Below, in pieces: positions 40,151-49,545 of a stretch of DNA of 64,000 nt (position 1 is the first letter of the stretch; every line of letters begins with the position of its first letter). The translations under genes were made by a program, and so were the position numbers. The DNA is from CAWCON01 sp963797185. GTDB lineage: Bacteria > Patescibacteriota > Saccharimonadia > Saccharimonadales > UBA4665. Under the pieces are notes generated by a model. The model was not told the origin of the DNA, made no database searches, and saw only the letters and a program-made list of their open reading frames with translations. Location: positions 186,001 through 250,000 of the forward strand of contig CAWCON010000001.1 in NCBI GenBank assembly GCA_963797185.1. The letters are read 5' to 3'.

Positions 40151-40804
40151 TTAAGACAGGTCGCTGTCTATTTCAATACGGGCAAGTTCCCGATATGATT
40201 CAAGACGATCTCTGATCTCTCCAGTTTCCATACTGTCAACGTAGGCAACATGACCAAGCTCAATGAGTACCCGCCGTTGGTCTTCAGCTACAATGGCTGT
40301 CATATTTCCCAGAGCAGGTGGGTAAATGTTGCCTTGAAGAGCCCGAAAAATTCTACGGTGCATTTCTGTCGGTATATCGGTCTCGTCTTCAATATATTCA
40401 GGTAGTTCAACCCGGTCATTAATTAGAAAAAACTTACTTGCCTCACTAAAATCTTCGGTTAGAATAGCGTAGGGTTGTCCAAATAAGCTGAGACCTATAG
40501 TGAAACGCGGTAAACTTGCGCATAGCATCCCGTCAGGCTCGTCATTACGTAGTAATGTCTCAGCGACAGCAATTTCGTCAAGAATCCGGTCGGGGCGATT
40601 GCGTACTTTGTATTTCTTCACAGAAATAAAGATATCTTCCCCCAAAGCCTGACAGCTAACGCTTCCTAGCCGTGTAAGCTGGCCCTTAGGTGCTCGAATA
40701 ATATCGGTTTGTACGGCTTCATTAAGGACTAAACTAGTAGCAATTTCAGTTGAGTTCTGTAGATACAGAATCTCAGATTTATCAATTAGAGATGATCGAG
40801 TCAT
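40151..40804 (-). CDS. hypothetical protein, faint kinase-fold resemblance
   Basis: A 217-residue soluble protein. FISVKKYKVRNRPDRILDEI could be a kinase-type N-lobe with a lysine and a helix-C acid, PYAILTEDF a hinge, and LGNMTAIVAEDQRRVLIELG a degenerate catalytic-loop region without the expected aspartates. This is speculation only; no family is recognised. An in-frame GTG nine bases upstream (40813) is possible. Confidence 0.45.
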   Translation of the reverse strand: MTRSSLIDKSEILYLQNSTEIATSLVLNEAVQTDIIRAPKGQLTRLGSVSCQALGEDIFISVKKYKVRNRPDRILDEIAVAETLLRNDEPDGMLCASLPRFTIGLSLFGQPYAILTEDFSEASKFFLINDRVELPEYIEDETDIPTEMHRRIFRALQGNIYPPALGNMTAIVAEDQRRVLIELGHVAYVDSMETGEIRDRLESYRELARIEIDSDLS

Positions 40805-40930
40805 TCCTACCACGAAGTGTTGCTATATTTCGGCTAACCAACACGAGTACTCCACATTACCATAACCGTACTATATGAAAAACTATTTGTCTAGCAGTGT
40901 TTTCGAGGAACGCAATAACGCTTTATTATT

Positions 40931-41215
40931 TCACTGACTTAGTAAAACTTGTGTTTCTGGTTGTACGTTTGCTGTAGGTGTTGTTTTAAATTGCTCAGTA
41001 AATATAAACTGGGGAGCAACTGCTTGAGCATGACATAGCGTCTGTTTGGACCCTGGGATGGGCTCAGGGCCTTGTGAGCACGTAATTGACCCCTCATTTA
41101 CTATAAAGCCAAGTTTCCCCGCCAACTGCTCAAGTTGCTTACCACGGGAGCTTATCACTTCACATTTCAGGCGATTACTACATTGCTCGCAGGAATCGTT
41201 AAATTCATTTCTCAT
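40931..41215 (-). CDS. small cysteine-containing protein
   Basis: A 94-residue protein. Cysteines at CEQCSNRLKCEV and later in ITCSQG and TLCHAQ suggest a metal site or disulfides; the C-terminal ~30 residues are low-complexity. No family recognised. Lies 111 bases downstream of tRNA-Pro on the same strand. Confidence 0.5.
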   Translation of the reverse strand: MRNEFNDSCEQCSNRLKCEVISSRGKQLEQLAGKLGFIVNEGSITCSQGPEPIPGSKQTLCHAQAVAPQFIFTEQFKTTPTANVQPETQVLLSQ

Positions 41216-41326
41216 AATCTAATGATGCATCAGTAAAGGGTGTTGCGCAAGTAATCCTGATGTCGCTCGTGTTTGTATGTTGCCCGAGTCCTAATCTCAC
41301 GCGGTAATGACCACTTCTTACTTCAT

Positions 41327-41403
41327 TGGTCGGGGATAGAGGACTCGAACCTCCGACCTCCGCGTCCCAAACGCGGCGCGCTAGCCAACTGCGCCAATCC
41401 CCG
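41327..41403 (-). tRNA. tRNA-Pro (anticodon UGG)
   Basis: The acceptor CGGGGAT/ATCCCCG, anticodon loop TTTGGGA, T-loop TTCGAGT and encoded CCA are clear. Confidence 0.95.
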
Positions 41404-41679
41404 ATCAGTGTCATTATAGCAATCTGTCGCGTAATTAGAACCCGCAACTATCTGTTGAACATTTTTAAGTATATCACCGGACGCTTTCTTATTATCTAGA
41501 ATGCGGTCAAACGGGTTAAATGGATTTAGTGATTAAAGCTTAAAATCCATTACTCTGTTAACTATAAATATGGTCAGTGTATTTTCAACAGCAAAAGATT
41601 GTGGACAATATGAAAAATACTTAACAAACGTGCATAGAGGTCTTATAGTACATATTACTAGCAACATATATGAGGGTAT

Positions 41680-42696
41680 ATGATGAAGCAATTAACGTTT
41701 GAGGGTAGCGTATTATTAGGTGATATTAGTAGCCAAGGATTTAGCTTGGTTGACCATGGTATTCACCCAGATGAGATCGATGGGCTGATGGAGGCCTATG
41801 CCAAATTTACTGACAATCTTCCCGACCCCGAATTAGAAACAATGAATAACATGATGGTTGATGTCACCAATCTTGATCGGCTCGATTATCATCAAGATAA
41901 CCAGGTAGAGTGGCATAAGTACCGAACTAACCATACTCAATTTGCAAAACCTGGCGGCTACACCAACCGAAGCTTACAGGTTGCTGCGTTGCATAAATTT
42001 GATCGAGACGTTCTACCAAATGGAGAAAGAATTGAGGATGACCCAAAGGAGTTCTACCATTTCCATCCCAACAGTTTCAGGAAAATTGAAAAAACCCATG
42101 AGCAGTTCGATTGGGGTAAAATCCCGCCGGAAGTCAGTACTCTTCATATGCGTTTTTCGACAATCCACCGACTGGCACGCGAAGCTATTATTAACACTCT
42201 GACTATTGCTGAGCAAACCCATCCCGAACTAACAAGTAAGTACGCAAGAGCTCAAGACCTTGATAATTCTCCTCTCCGTTTATTGTTTTATCATCCGGGG
42301 CAAGGTGACTATTTAGCTGCCGGGCATTATGACAAATCGAGTTTTACAATGCAGATAGCCGAAAGTCATATGGGATTACGGGCCCAAAATCCTCAAACTC
42401 ATACTATGGAAGCTGTTCGTAGGCCAGCAAATAAGGGTGTCGTCTTCCCGGGTTTCTTATGGACTCAAATGTACCCTGACTCAGAACTTTCACCTGCATG
42501 GCATGATGTCGTCAACATTAATGAGCTCAATGATGCGCGATCTCTTCATGGTCGTAACTGTGCTCGATGGGCTTTAATATGGTTCACAAACTCAGAAGCA
42601 TTTAACCTCCCACAAAAAACTGAGACAAGTAGAGTCGAAAGTATTCTTATGGACCAAGGTACTATAGCCGATCAATCACTTTCAAAAGCTAGCTAA
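41680..42696 (+). CDS. 2-oxoglutarate/Fe(II)-type oxygenase, isopenicillin-N-synthase-like fold
   Basis: A 338-residue protein with the iron triad His216-Asp218 (in AAGHYDKSSF) and His275 (in AWHDVVN), 57 residues apart, as in IPNS-like enzymes. Arg296 (ARWALIWF) sits where the co-substrate is bound. The N-terminal ~150 residues are helical and unfamiliar. It should hydroxylate or oxidise an unknown substrate. A GAGGG element precedes the ATG, and the 76-residue partner gene follows by 20 bases. Confidence 0.72.
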   Translation: MMKQLTFEGSVLLGDISSQGFSLVDHGIHPDEIDGLMEAYAKFTDNLPDPELETMNNMMVDVTNLDRLDYHQDNQVEWHKYRTNHTQFAKPGGYTNRSLQVAALHKFDRDVLPNGERIEDDPKEFYHFHPNSFRKIEKTHEQFDWGKIPPEVSTLHMRFSTIHRLAREAIINTLTIAEQTHPELTSKYARAQDLDNSPLRLLFYHPGQGDYLAAGHYDKSSFTMQIAESHMGLRAQNPQTHTMEAVRRPANKGVVFPGFLWTQMYPDSELSPAWHDVVNINELNDARSLHGRNCARWALIWFTNSEAFNLPQKTETSRVESILMDQGTIADQSLSKAS

Positions 42697-42716
42697 TAAG
42701 GGCAGGAGGACAAAAA

Positions 42717-42947
42717 ATGGAAAGACTTGAATTAACTGGCGGAGAAGATTTATTTCCTTCCGAACTAAGAGATATAACCGATGCGATGATTGCAAATGGG
42801 AATAATGGTGATGCGGAGAGCATAATAATGGATTACCAGAGACGGGGAGAGGTTGTGTTGAGTGAGATAGCTTCTCTTCCCGATAGTGAGCGATTGGTTC
42901 TGATTGCCCCTCGCCGTCATCCTTCTCAGGGACAGTTTTTTAATTAA
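42717..42947 (+). CDS. 76-residue partner protein of the oxygenase, unknown
   Basis: A small, acidic, helical protein (EDLFPSELRDITDAMIANG, MDYQRRGEVVLSEIASL) with a basic end (LIAPRRHPSQGQFFN). An AGGAGG ribosome binding site precedes the ATG, and it follows the oxygenase gene closely, so both form an operon. It has no membrane segment or known motif. It could be an accessory subunit or even a substrate; both are guesses. Confidence 0.6.
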   Translation: MERLELTGGEDLFPSELRDITDAMIANGNNGDAESIIMDYQRRGEVVLSEIASLPDSERLVLIAPRRHPSQGQFFN

Positions 42948-42968
42948 GCCGTTATATCGATTGCGGAT

Positions 42969-43814
42969 TTACATCTTTGGCTTGAATCCACCTTCAGGGA
43001 TCAACCAGTTGAGTAAACCAAACTTTCTTATAATTTGTGCCTCTGCTTTCGCTTGGGCAACTCGTCTGTTACCCGGACGGACGTTGATGGCTTTATGAGT
43101 GGCTGCAAGTGAAGGATCAAATCTGTTTTTAAGTCCACTATGACGAGTTCGTATGGCTAGGTCTTGTATATCGTGATCACGCAGCGAAGGATCAAATCCA
43201 CCAGCTCCTTCAAGGATCTTTGAATTAATAAGTAAATTTGCCTCAGATGCAAAAAACACTTTCCTGGGTTCTGGCTGCACGGTTGGATTTGGCCACTCAT
43301 CAAGCAAAGAGCCTAATCTTGCACGAATATTCTTTTCGCGTTCAGGATCTTTTTCGCCGATTCCGCAGAGGGTGAATTGTATAAGACCGGTGAGATCTGT
43401 TCGCAGGCATTGTCGTGGCCCATAATTAAAACCCATTTGGCGGCCATTAGGATTCTTGACAAGTCCACCCATAAAACCAATCGAGTGTTCGGGCATAATA
43501 TCTTTAATAAGTTCAGGGGTACGCTCTGTCTCGAGCTCCATATCCGCATCAATAAAATGAATAATAGCTTCTTGTCCTAAGATAGGTATAATACGGTTAC
43601 GATTTCCACCAGCTCCAATATTCTCAGTTCCAGCAACAAAAAGGACATCTTTGAAACTGTCGACTACCTCCCGGCTATGATCCGATGATGCATCATCCAA
43701 AACAAACACGTCTTGATACTCTTGTTCAAGAATTTGTGGCAGTAATTGCTCTAGTGATGAGCCCATATTATAGTTCGGAATTGCAGCGATAACTGGTAAA
43801 GTGTAGCGGGACAT
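42969..43814 (-). CDS. family 2 glycosyltransferase
   Basis: A 281-residue GT-A enzyme. It begins VIAAIPNYNMGSSLEQLLP, with VFVLDDASSDHS as the nucleotide-sugar acid motif, and ENIGAGGNRNR plus HFIDADMELE (the DxD-type metal site). The C-terminal half is soluble with no membrane helix, so it may glycosylate an envelope precursor at the membrane surface. The acceptor is unknown. ATG 43814 is chosen because a TATAAG box (43822-43827) ends 7 bases before it; an in-frame start at 43856 lies upstream of the box. Confidence 0.87.
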   Translation of the reverse strand: MSRYTLPVIAAIPNYNMGSSLEQLLPQILEQEYQDVFVLDDASSDHSREVVDSFKDVLFVAGTENIGAGGNRNRIIPILGQEAIIHFIDADMELETERTPELIKDIMPEHSIGFMGGLVKNPNGRQMGFNYGPRQCLRTDLTGLIQFTLCGIGEKDPEREKNIRARLGSLLDEWPNPTVQPEPRKVFFASEANLLINSKILEGAGGFDPSLRDHDIQDLAIRTRHSGLKNRFDPSLAATHKAINVRPGNRRVAQAKAEAQIIRKFGLLNWLIPEGGFKPKM

Positions 43815-43868
43815 AGGTACACTTATATCATAAAATTGACGAACATATAAAAACAAATATAAAAATAG

Positions 43869-43945
43869 TGGTCGGGATGGGCGGACTCGAACCGCCGACC
43901 TCAGCGTCCCGAACGCTGCGCGCTAGCCAACTGCGCTACACCCCG
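43869..43945 (-). tRNA. tRNA-Pro (anticodon CGG)
   Basis: The acceptor CGGGGTG/CATCCCG, anticodon loop TTCGGGA, T-loop TTCGAGT and encoded CCA are clear. Confidence 0.95.
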
Positions 43946-44081
43946 TAATTCTGTACTAGATAGTTATGGTGTAATCCATAGACATTTTAAACAGAGGTAA
44001 TTATACGCAACAATTTTGAAAATATCCAGATATGTGGTTTTGTAGCTCTAGTAGCTGTTTTATGATATAATATCCGCAAAC

Positions 44082-44240
44082 ATGAAGTACGCTTCAATAT
44101 TTTTTACCATCTTATTGATATGGATCGCCGTTATTCTTATGGCTCTAACACGACATAACAGTAGCGAAATCTTTCAGTTGTATCTTGCAGTTATAGTTTC
44201 AACGGTGGCACTTTTCTTAATTGGATTTGCGAGAAAATAA
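44082..44240 (+). CDS. 52-residue two-helix membrane protein
   Basis: A frame of 52 residues with two membrane helices (residues ~5-23, SIFFTILLIWIAVILMAL, and ~33-50, LYLAVIVSTVALFLIGF) joined by a short loop. TATAAT (44066-44071) lies 10 bases before the ATG. Its stop is one base before the ABC1-kinase ATG (44242), so the genes are coupled. Family unknown; a helper of the kinase is plausible. Confidence 0.65.
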   Translation: MKYASIFFTILLIWIAVILMALTRHNSSEIFQLYLAVIVSTVALFLIGFARK

Positions 44241-44241
44241 C

Positions 44242-45855
44242 ATGATCGATCGCAGCTCTTCAGTGGCTGCAATCAAGCGGCACCGAACCGGTCAACTCGC
44301 CAGCCTTGGCACTAAATCATATTATCTCTACCGACGTGGTCAGCAGGATAAAATGTATACCCTTATCTGTGATGAGTTTATTAAACTTGGCGGTATATAC
44401 GTTAAATTTTTACAAGGAGTTCTCCTTCAAAGCCCGACAATGCGCAAATGGCGCAATCCGGACCGACTACGAGTATTTGAAAATCTTGATCAGGAGCCGC
44501 TCGACATAGTAAGCGTCCTCCAAGCGGAGTTGTCGGCTGACAAATTGGCTCAGATTAGTCTCGTTCAGCCTCAAGCGTTTGCGGCTGGAAGTTTTGGGCA
44601 AGTTTATTATGGCCAACACGTTAACGGCAAACCGGTGGTCGTAAAAGTACTCCGTCCGATGGTACGCGAACTATTGAAGTATGATCTTCGTTTGCTGAAT
44701 ATGTTTAGTCGTAGTTTGGCGAGCCGGATGAGCGGCAATATTGGTCTTGATCTTGACACGGCAATTAAAGATTTTAGAGCGGCAACCCTTCGTGAAACAG
44801 ATTATATCAGCGAAGCTCATTTTGCCAGACAGCTATTTGAAACGTACCAAAGCGACCCAAGCTTTGTTATCCCAGAAACGTTTTTAGATCTATGTACGCC
44901 GAACCTCATTGTCCAGGAATATATTGATGGAATATCAGTGGCTCAGATTATCCGTTTGCAAGAACAAGGTGTTGACCCAAAGAAGTACGTTAAAGAAACG
45001 ATTGGTTCGAACTTAGATAAACAATTAGAAAAACTTGGCGTTGAACTTCTTTATGGCATTTTTGAATTACCACACATTCAAGGCGATCCTCACCCTGGTA
45101 ATATTAAATTACTGACTGGCGACCGAATTGGAATGATTGATTTTGGAATTTCAGCACCAACTCCTGATAACAAAGCTGCTTTTTATGGTATTGTTGCCGG
45201 CTGGAACCAACTGTACTCGGATGATTTTGACATTAGTGCATTGTTTGAGCAATTTATGCGTTTCTTTGTCAATGACCTCTACCGTGCATTGCAGCGTTTA
45301 GCGATTTTTAAAACTAAATCGGATTCAAAGGATCATAACTACACCCGGGAAGTCGGACGAATGGCACAAGAAGTATTTAAAAAGACAGTTGGAGTAACTG
45401 ATATCAGGCCGTTGATTGAGGATGGCCGTGTTTTGCAGATAATGAACCAGATAATAAATAAAGATAATCGTTTTGGTCTCGTCCTAAAACTTGAGGATTC
45501 AGAAATTTTACGGGCCGTTCAGACATACATTACTCTTGTTGACACGCTTGGTCGTCGAAACGCGGTTTTGCCGAATGTCTTTGCCGGGGTTGTGGAGAGA
45601 GTCGGCCGTCTACACCCAGAGATTATTTCTCAGCAAGACGCGACAATGAGTGTTTCGGAAGCGATTGATGTTGTCAGTCAATGGCTAGAGCGAATTGCTA
45701 CACGGGACCCTGCTTTCTTCTCAGAACTTATGAATAGGATTAAAATAAGCTCAGCGGCTGTAGTGAAGCCGAAAGCGGTGCCGTTTCGAAAAAAAGCAAC
45801 TCATCATGAGCAAGTTGATACTACATTAAAGGAAAAGGAGAAGATCAATGCTTAA
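44242..45855 (+). CDS. ABC1/UbiB/AarF-family atypical kinase
   Basis: A 537-residue protein kinase-like enzyme. The family-specific N-terminal KxGQ-like helix appears as IYVKFLQGVLLQSP. The alanine-rich loop is AAGSFGQVYYG, the lysine is in PVVVKVLRP, the catalytic loop is IQGDPHPGNIKL and the metal motif is IDFGIS. In other bacteria UbiB supports quinone synthesis or lipid transport; no quinone genes are seen here, so the client is unknown. Sits between two tiny membrane protein genes in one operon. Confidence 0.9.
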   Translation: MIDRSSSVAAIKRHRTGQLASLGTKSYYLYRRGQQDKMYTLICDEFIKLGGIYVKFLQGVLLQSPTMRKWRNPDRLRVFENLDQEPLDIVSVLQAELSADKLAQISLVQPQAFAAGSFGQVYYGQHVNGKPVVVKVLRPMVRELLKYDLRLLNMFSRSLASRMSGNIGLDLDTAIKDFRAATLRETDYISEAHFARQLFETYQSDPSFVIPETFLDLCTPNLIVQEYIDGISVAQIIRLQEQGVDPKKYVKETIGSNLDKQLEKLGVELLYGIFELPHIQGDPHPGNIKLLTGDRIGMIDFGISAPTPDNKAAFYGIVAGWNQLYSDDFDISALFEQFMRFFVNDLYRALQRLAIFKTKSDSKDHNYTREVGRMAQEVFKKTVGVTDIRPLIEDGRVLQIMNQIINKDNRFGLVLKLEDSEILRAVQTYITLVDTLGRRNAVLPNVFAGVVERVGRLHPEIISQQDATMSVSEAIDVVSQWLERIATRDPAFFSELMNRIKISSAAVVKPKAVPFRKKATHHEQVDTTLKEKEKINA

Positions 45856-46036
45856 GGATTTCTTTTTGTTTATAAAATACCCTTATACGGCCGGTGTTAT
45901 TGCAACCATTTGGCTTGGTAGCGCAATTTTGATGGCCATTAACCGCAACTTGCCTAGCATCCGAATAGTAATGATTAATATGCTGATCAGTGTATTAATT
46001 GCAGCCTTTGGTTTCGGCGGCAAGACTCAAGCGTAA
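45848..46036 (+). CDS. 62-residue two-helix membrane protein
   Basis: Two helices (residues ~14-33, TAGVIATIWLGSAILMAI, and ~38-55, RIVMINMLISVLIAAFGF). AAGGAAAAGGAGAAG before the ATG is a strong ribosome binding region. It overlaps the kinase gene by 8 bases. Family unknown; it resembles the other small protein in the operon only in topology. Confidence 0.65.
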   Translation: MLKDFFLFIKYPYTAGVIATIWLGSAILMAINRNLPSIRIVMINMLISVLIAAFGFGGKTQA

Positions 46037-46040
46037 CTTC

Positions 46041-46838
46041 CTAGAGTATTTGTCTTATAAGTTCGGTACTTGTCGACAATCCGGAATTGTCATCCAGATC
46101 AATTGATAATGCGTTAAATTGCATTCTGCCTTTTGTCTCAAGCACATTACGGGTTTTGTGGTCATCTCTCCATCGCGGAATAACACTTGCAAAGGTAACT
46201 CCTAATGACGAGTCAAGCGAGCCGCTCATACCGACATCAGTAATGTGAGCAGTTCCTTTAGGTAACACCATTGCATCAGCGGTGGGTACGTGCCAATGAT
46301 CGCCAATGACGGCACTCACACGGCCATCAAGATAATGACCAATAACGACTTTTTCACTACTAAAGTCACCATGAAAATTAACGACGGTTGCGACTTTTTT
46401 TACCGACTTTTGAGACTCCAGTATTGTATCGATGACTTGCAGGGGATTATCAATTGGTTTTTGAGCGTCACGACCAACGACTTGACCAAGTAAGCTGATA
46501 ACCAGGATCTTGCCATTCTTTGTGGCAAGATATTTATAGCCGAGGCCAGCAGTACCAGAAGGGTAGTTAGCAGGGCGAATAATCGGCTCTGATGGATCAC
46601 TGAGAGCGGTAATGATCTCGCCTTGGTATAGACTCCAGTTGCCACCGGTACAGAAATCAACTCCGGCTGCCAGTAATCGTCGGAAATCAGTTACCGTAAT
46701 CCCACGACCATTGCTTAGATTCTCGGCTTGGGCAATGACGGTGTCGATGTGTTGAGACTTTCGTAACCCTGGCAATATTTTCTCAACAACTACGAGTCCT
46801 GGATCGCCAACAACGTCTCCAACATAGAGTATCTTCAC
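46041..46838 (-). CDS. ymdB: YmdB-family metallophosphoesterase
   Basis: A 265-residue binuclear metallophosphoesterase; family members hydrolyse 2',3'-cyclic AMP. Metal motifs are VGDVVGDPGLVVVEK, the QAENLSNGRG segment (Asn nucleophile site), VNFHGDFSSEKV, and GDHWHVPTADAM (usually GTHTHVPTAD). It is next to rny, the usual neighbour in Firmicutes and CPR genomes. The start is GTG 46838. Confidence 0.9.
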   Translation of the reverse strand: MKILYVGDVVGDPGLVVVEKILPGLRKSQHIDTVIAQAENLSNGRGITVTDFRRLLAAGVDFCTGGNWSLYQGEIITALSDPSEPIIRPANYPSGTAGLGYKYLATKNGKILVISLLGQVVGRDAQKPIDNPLQVIDTILESQKSVKKVATVVNFHGDFSSEKVVIGHYLDGRVSAVIGDHWHVPTADAMVLPKGTAHITDVGMSGSLDSSLGVTFASVIPRWRDDHKTRNVLETKGRMQFNALSIDLDDNSGLSTSTELIRQIL

Positions 46839-46892
46839 GAGGTTGCTCTCAATGCAGTTTGGTGTTCCACCCGAAGCTTGTCTCGGTGATTG

Positions 46893-48409
46893 TTATTTTG
46901 CAAATTCGATCGCACGAGTTTCACGAATCACGTTTACTTTGATAGTTCCTGGGTATTGCATTGTCGACTCTATCTTGGTTGCTATATCACGCGCCAGTTT
47001 AATCGCTGATAAGTCATCAATTTGTTGTGGCCTGACGAATATTCGTACCTCACGTCCTGCACTGATAGCATAAGCCTTTTCAACTCCACCAAAACCAATG
47101 GCAACATTCTCCAACTCTTTCATACGTTCAGCAAAGTTCTCGGCACTGATGTTTCGTGCACCAGGTCGAGATGCGCTAATAGCATCCACTACTCGAACAA
47201 TAAGAGCTTCAACTGTGGTTGCTTCAACATCGTCGTGATGAGCTTCAGCAGCATGAGCAACCTCTTCTGGAGCGCCGTATTTACGAAGCATCTCACCGCT
47301 AATATGATGATGCTTGCCTTCCATTTTGTGGGTGAGAGCCTTACCAAGATCATGTACCAAGGCTGCGTATTTAGTTGTTTTAACGTTTGCCCCAACTTCT
47401 TCGGCGATCATACCAGACAAATGTGCCATCTCTGTACTATGCTTTAAGTACATTCTGGCCATAACTTGTGCGATACTTGAGTTCTCCCAATAAGTGAACA
47501 ATCTCCTTTGGTATTCCGATGATACCAACCTCTCGGGCAGCATCTTCTCCGGCTCGAATGACATCCTTCTCAACGTTTTTCTGAGCTTTGTCGACGACTT
47601 CTTCGATTCGTCCAGGATGAATTCGCCCATCTTTCATTAACATTTCAAGTGCTTGCCGAGCTACTTCACGGCGAACGGGATCAAAACTGCTGAGTACAAT
47701 GTAACCGGGCGTGTCGTCTACCATGATATCAACGCCAGTGGCACGTTGCAGAGCTTGGATATTACGCCCCTCCTTACCAATAATCCGGCCTTTCATTTCT
47801 TCATCTTCGAGCTTGACACTGGTTACTGTTCGCTCAGCCGTTACTTCACTCGACATTCGCTCCATGGCGGTCGGTAATGATAACAGCTGCCTGTTCTTCA
47901 GCATCTTCGCGAGCTTCATTTTGTAACTTAGCGACAAGTGAGGTCAGATCGCCCCGGATGTCTCGCTCTGTCATTTGCATTAGTTTCTCACTGGCTTCTT
48001 CTTTGGTGAGCTTAGCAACTTTCTCGAGCTTTTCCTGCTGTTTGGTCCGTATTGCCCGAATCTCGTCTTTGAGTTGTTCAACCTCTGTCTCTGATTTGCG
48101 GAGATTCTCGCTACGCTTGTCTATATCATCAAATTTTTTATCAAGATTCACTTCACGTTGGGCTAGTCGTTGCTCAACTTCTTTAGTCTCTCGTCTTCGT
48201 TGCTGTTCTTCTTTACGGCTTTCTTCAATAATACGTCCAGCTTCGTCACGGGCGTCACTAATAAGCTTGCTAGCTTCGCGCTTGGCTTTCTCGAGTTCTT
48301 TTTTTGCTTGATCGGTAACAGTACCGAGTCTTTTTTTTGTTACGGCTGTGTTGGCACCAAAACCAACACCAATCCCAACCAAAGCTAAGACTATGGTCAA
48401 TGGATCCAT
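46893..48409 (-). pseudogene. rny: ribonuclease Y, reading frame broken by two +1 shifts
   Basis: Three overlapping frames on one strand cover one RNase Y. They are an N-terminal membrane helix and coiled coil (48409 to ~47870), a KH domain with MKGRIIGKEGRNIQ (~47870 to ~47445), and the HD domain with VHDLGKAL and ending RETRAIEFAK (~47445 to 46893). Each junction has one base too many (at ~47862-47878 and ~47441-47447). Removing one base at each gives 505 codons, exactly in frame and of normal family length. RNase Y starts mRNA decay at the membrane. The break may be sequencing error, +1 recoding or decay. Confidence 0.85.
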
Positions 48410-48581
48410 ATGTATCCTTTCTATCTGCAGACAGGTTCAGCTTGACGGTCGCTATCACTTCTCTAGTCAGTGGAACGTATCTGATTCAAATTATAGTTAG
48501 AAGTTATTCTTTAGAATCGGAAGTGCTCTCAAAATTTGCAATTCCATTGTAACTATACGCCGATTTTATTAATGACGTCAA

Positions 48582-48974
48582 TTATTTGCGAGGAGGTGTG
48601 GTATAGACTGGTGATCCATAAAAGGGAAGTATCATGCCATCATTAGTGCCTGCTTTAAGCATGTCACGGCCACTGATAAGCCAATCTTTCCCTTGTGAGC
48701 CGACGATAGGAATATTGAGGCTATATGCGAGGGCATTGCCAACCGATAAACCAATTCTTAATCCTGTGAAGCTTCCCGGTCCTTGAAAACAAATGATTCC
48801 TTGCAGATCTGTATAATCTTTATGCACAACGGACAAAATGTCTTTAATAGTAATGTGAATAGTCTCAGCTAATTCACGGTGCGCAGGCCAGACCTTGTAG
48901 CCAAGCTTCGTGTCATCTTCAAAGAGTCCGATTTCGCTATCGGGGTCGCTGGTACGGATACTAAGAATAAGCAT
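48582..48974 (-). CDS. tsaB: tRNA threonylcarbamoyladenosine protein TsaB, short form
   Basis: A 130-residue protein with the family motif FQGPGSFTGLRIGLSVGNAL and an N-terminal RTSDPDSEIGLF (usually DTS). The C-terminal half of classical TsaB (~220 residues) is missing, and the protein ends PFYGSPVYTTPPRK, an ending I recall from other CPR TsaB proteins, so it is probably complete. TsaB helps TsaD make t6A37 in tRNAs. It follows tsaE with no gap (TAAATG); GAGGTG is the ribosome binding site. tsaD is not in this window. Confidence 0.88.
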   Translation of the reverse strand: MLILSIRTSDPDSEIGLFEDDTKLGYKVWPAHRELAETIHITIKDILSVVHKDYTDLQGIICFQGPGSFTGLRIGLSVGNALAYSLNIPIVGSQGKDWLISGRDMLKAGTNDGMILPFYGSPVYTTPPRK

Positions 48975-49442
48975 TTAGTGCACCTCTGTTGTTAAATAAG
49001 CCAGCGAGTTTGGATAAGTAAAGGTGAGTTGACGATCGTGCTCATCAGTAGGCGTCAAAGTGATTGTTAGGCGGTTCTCGGGTAATACGCCGCGGACGCT
49101 GTCGGACCATTCTATGACAATGATATTAGCCTGATCGTTCATAACTTCCGTTAACTCATTAGCCATAATGTCTGGTTCACTCAAGCGATAGAAGTCAAAG
49201 TGATGGATTGTATAGTGAGGAGTCTTATAGACGTTGCTAATTTTAAATGTTGGACTCGTAATAGTGTTTGGGCTGCCAGCACCTTTTGCTAAACCTCGAA
49301 CAAAAGTAGTCTTACCGCTGCCAAGATCGCCAACCAGGTCAATTAATTCTCCGCCTTTCAGTTTTTTCCCAATTGCTTCAGCTACTGATTCGGTTTGTTT
49401 GCCGCTCGTTGCGACAATCTGTTTTGTTAGTTGTGTGTTCAT
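48975..49442 (-). CDS. tsaE: tRNA threonylcarbamoyladenosine ATPase TsaE
   Basis: A 155-residue P-loop ATPase. Walker A is GDLGSGKTTFVRGLAKG, and the family motif TSPTFKISNVY is followed by HHFDFYRL; IIVIEWSDSVRGVLP marks the C-terminus. TsaE powers t6A synthesis with TsaB and TsaD. ATG 49442 is preferred over an in-frame TTG at 49484. A TACCAT box ends 8 bases before it. Confidence 0.93.
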   Translation of the reverse strand: MNTQLTKQIVATSGKQTESVAEAIGKKLKGGELIDLVGDLGSGKTTFVRGLAKGAGSPNTITSPTFKISNVYKTPHYTIHHFDFYRLSEPDIMANELTEVMNDQANIIVIEWSDSVRGVLPENRLTITLTPTDEHDRQLTFTYPNSLAYLTTEVH

Positions 49443-49533
49443 CGGATTTAATGGTAGCGTACTGCTGGTAGTATTGACAAGCAACTGAAGGAAAGGATAA
49501 TCAGAAATCCCAGCCCCGAATTGTCAGCTGCGC

Positions 49534-49539
49534 TATACT
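49534..49539 (+). promoter_or_regulatory. -10 box TATACT, leaderless arrangement
   Basis: TATACT ends 6 bases before ATG 49546. Divergent from tsaE. Confidence 0.55.
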
Positions 49540-49545
49540 ACCATT

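Noticed and set aside
47022..48388. Several plus-strand frames across the rny region
   Set aside because: They are antisense shadows of the RNase Y coiled coil; their Ser/Leu-rich content reflects the complementary strand.
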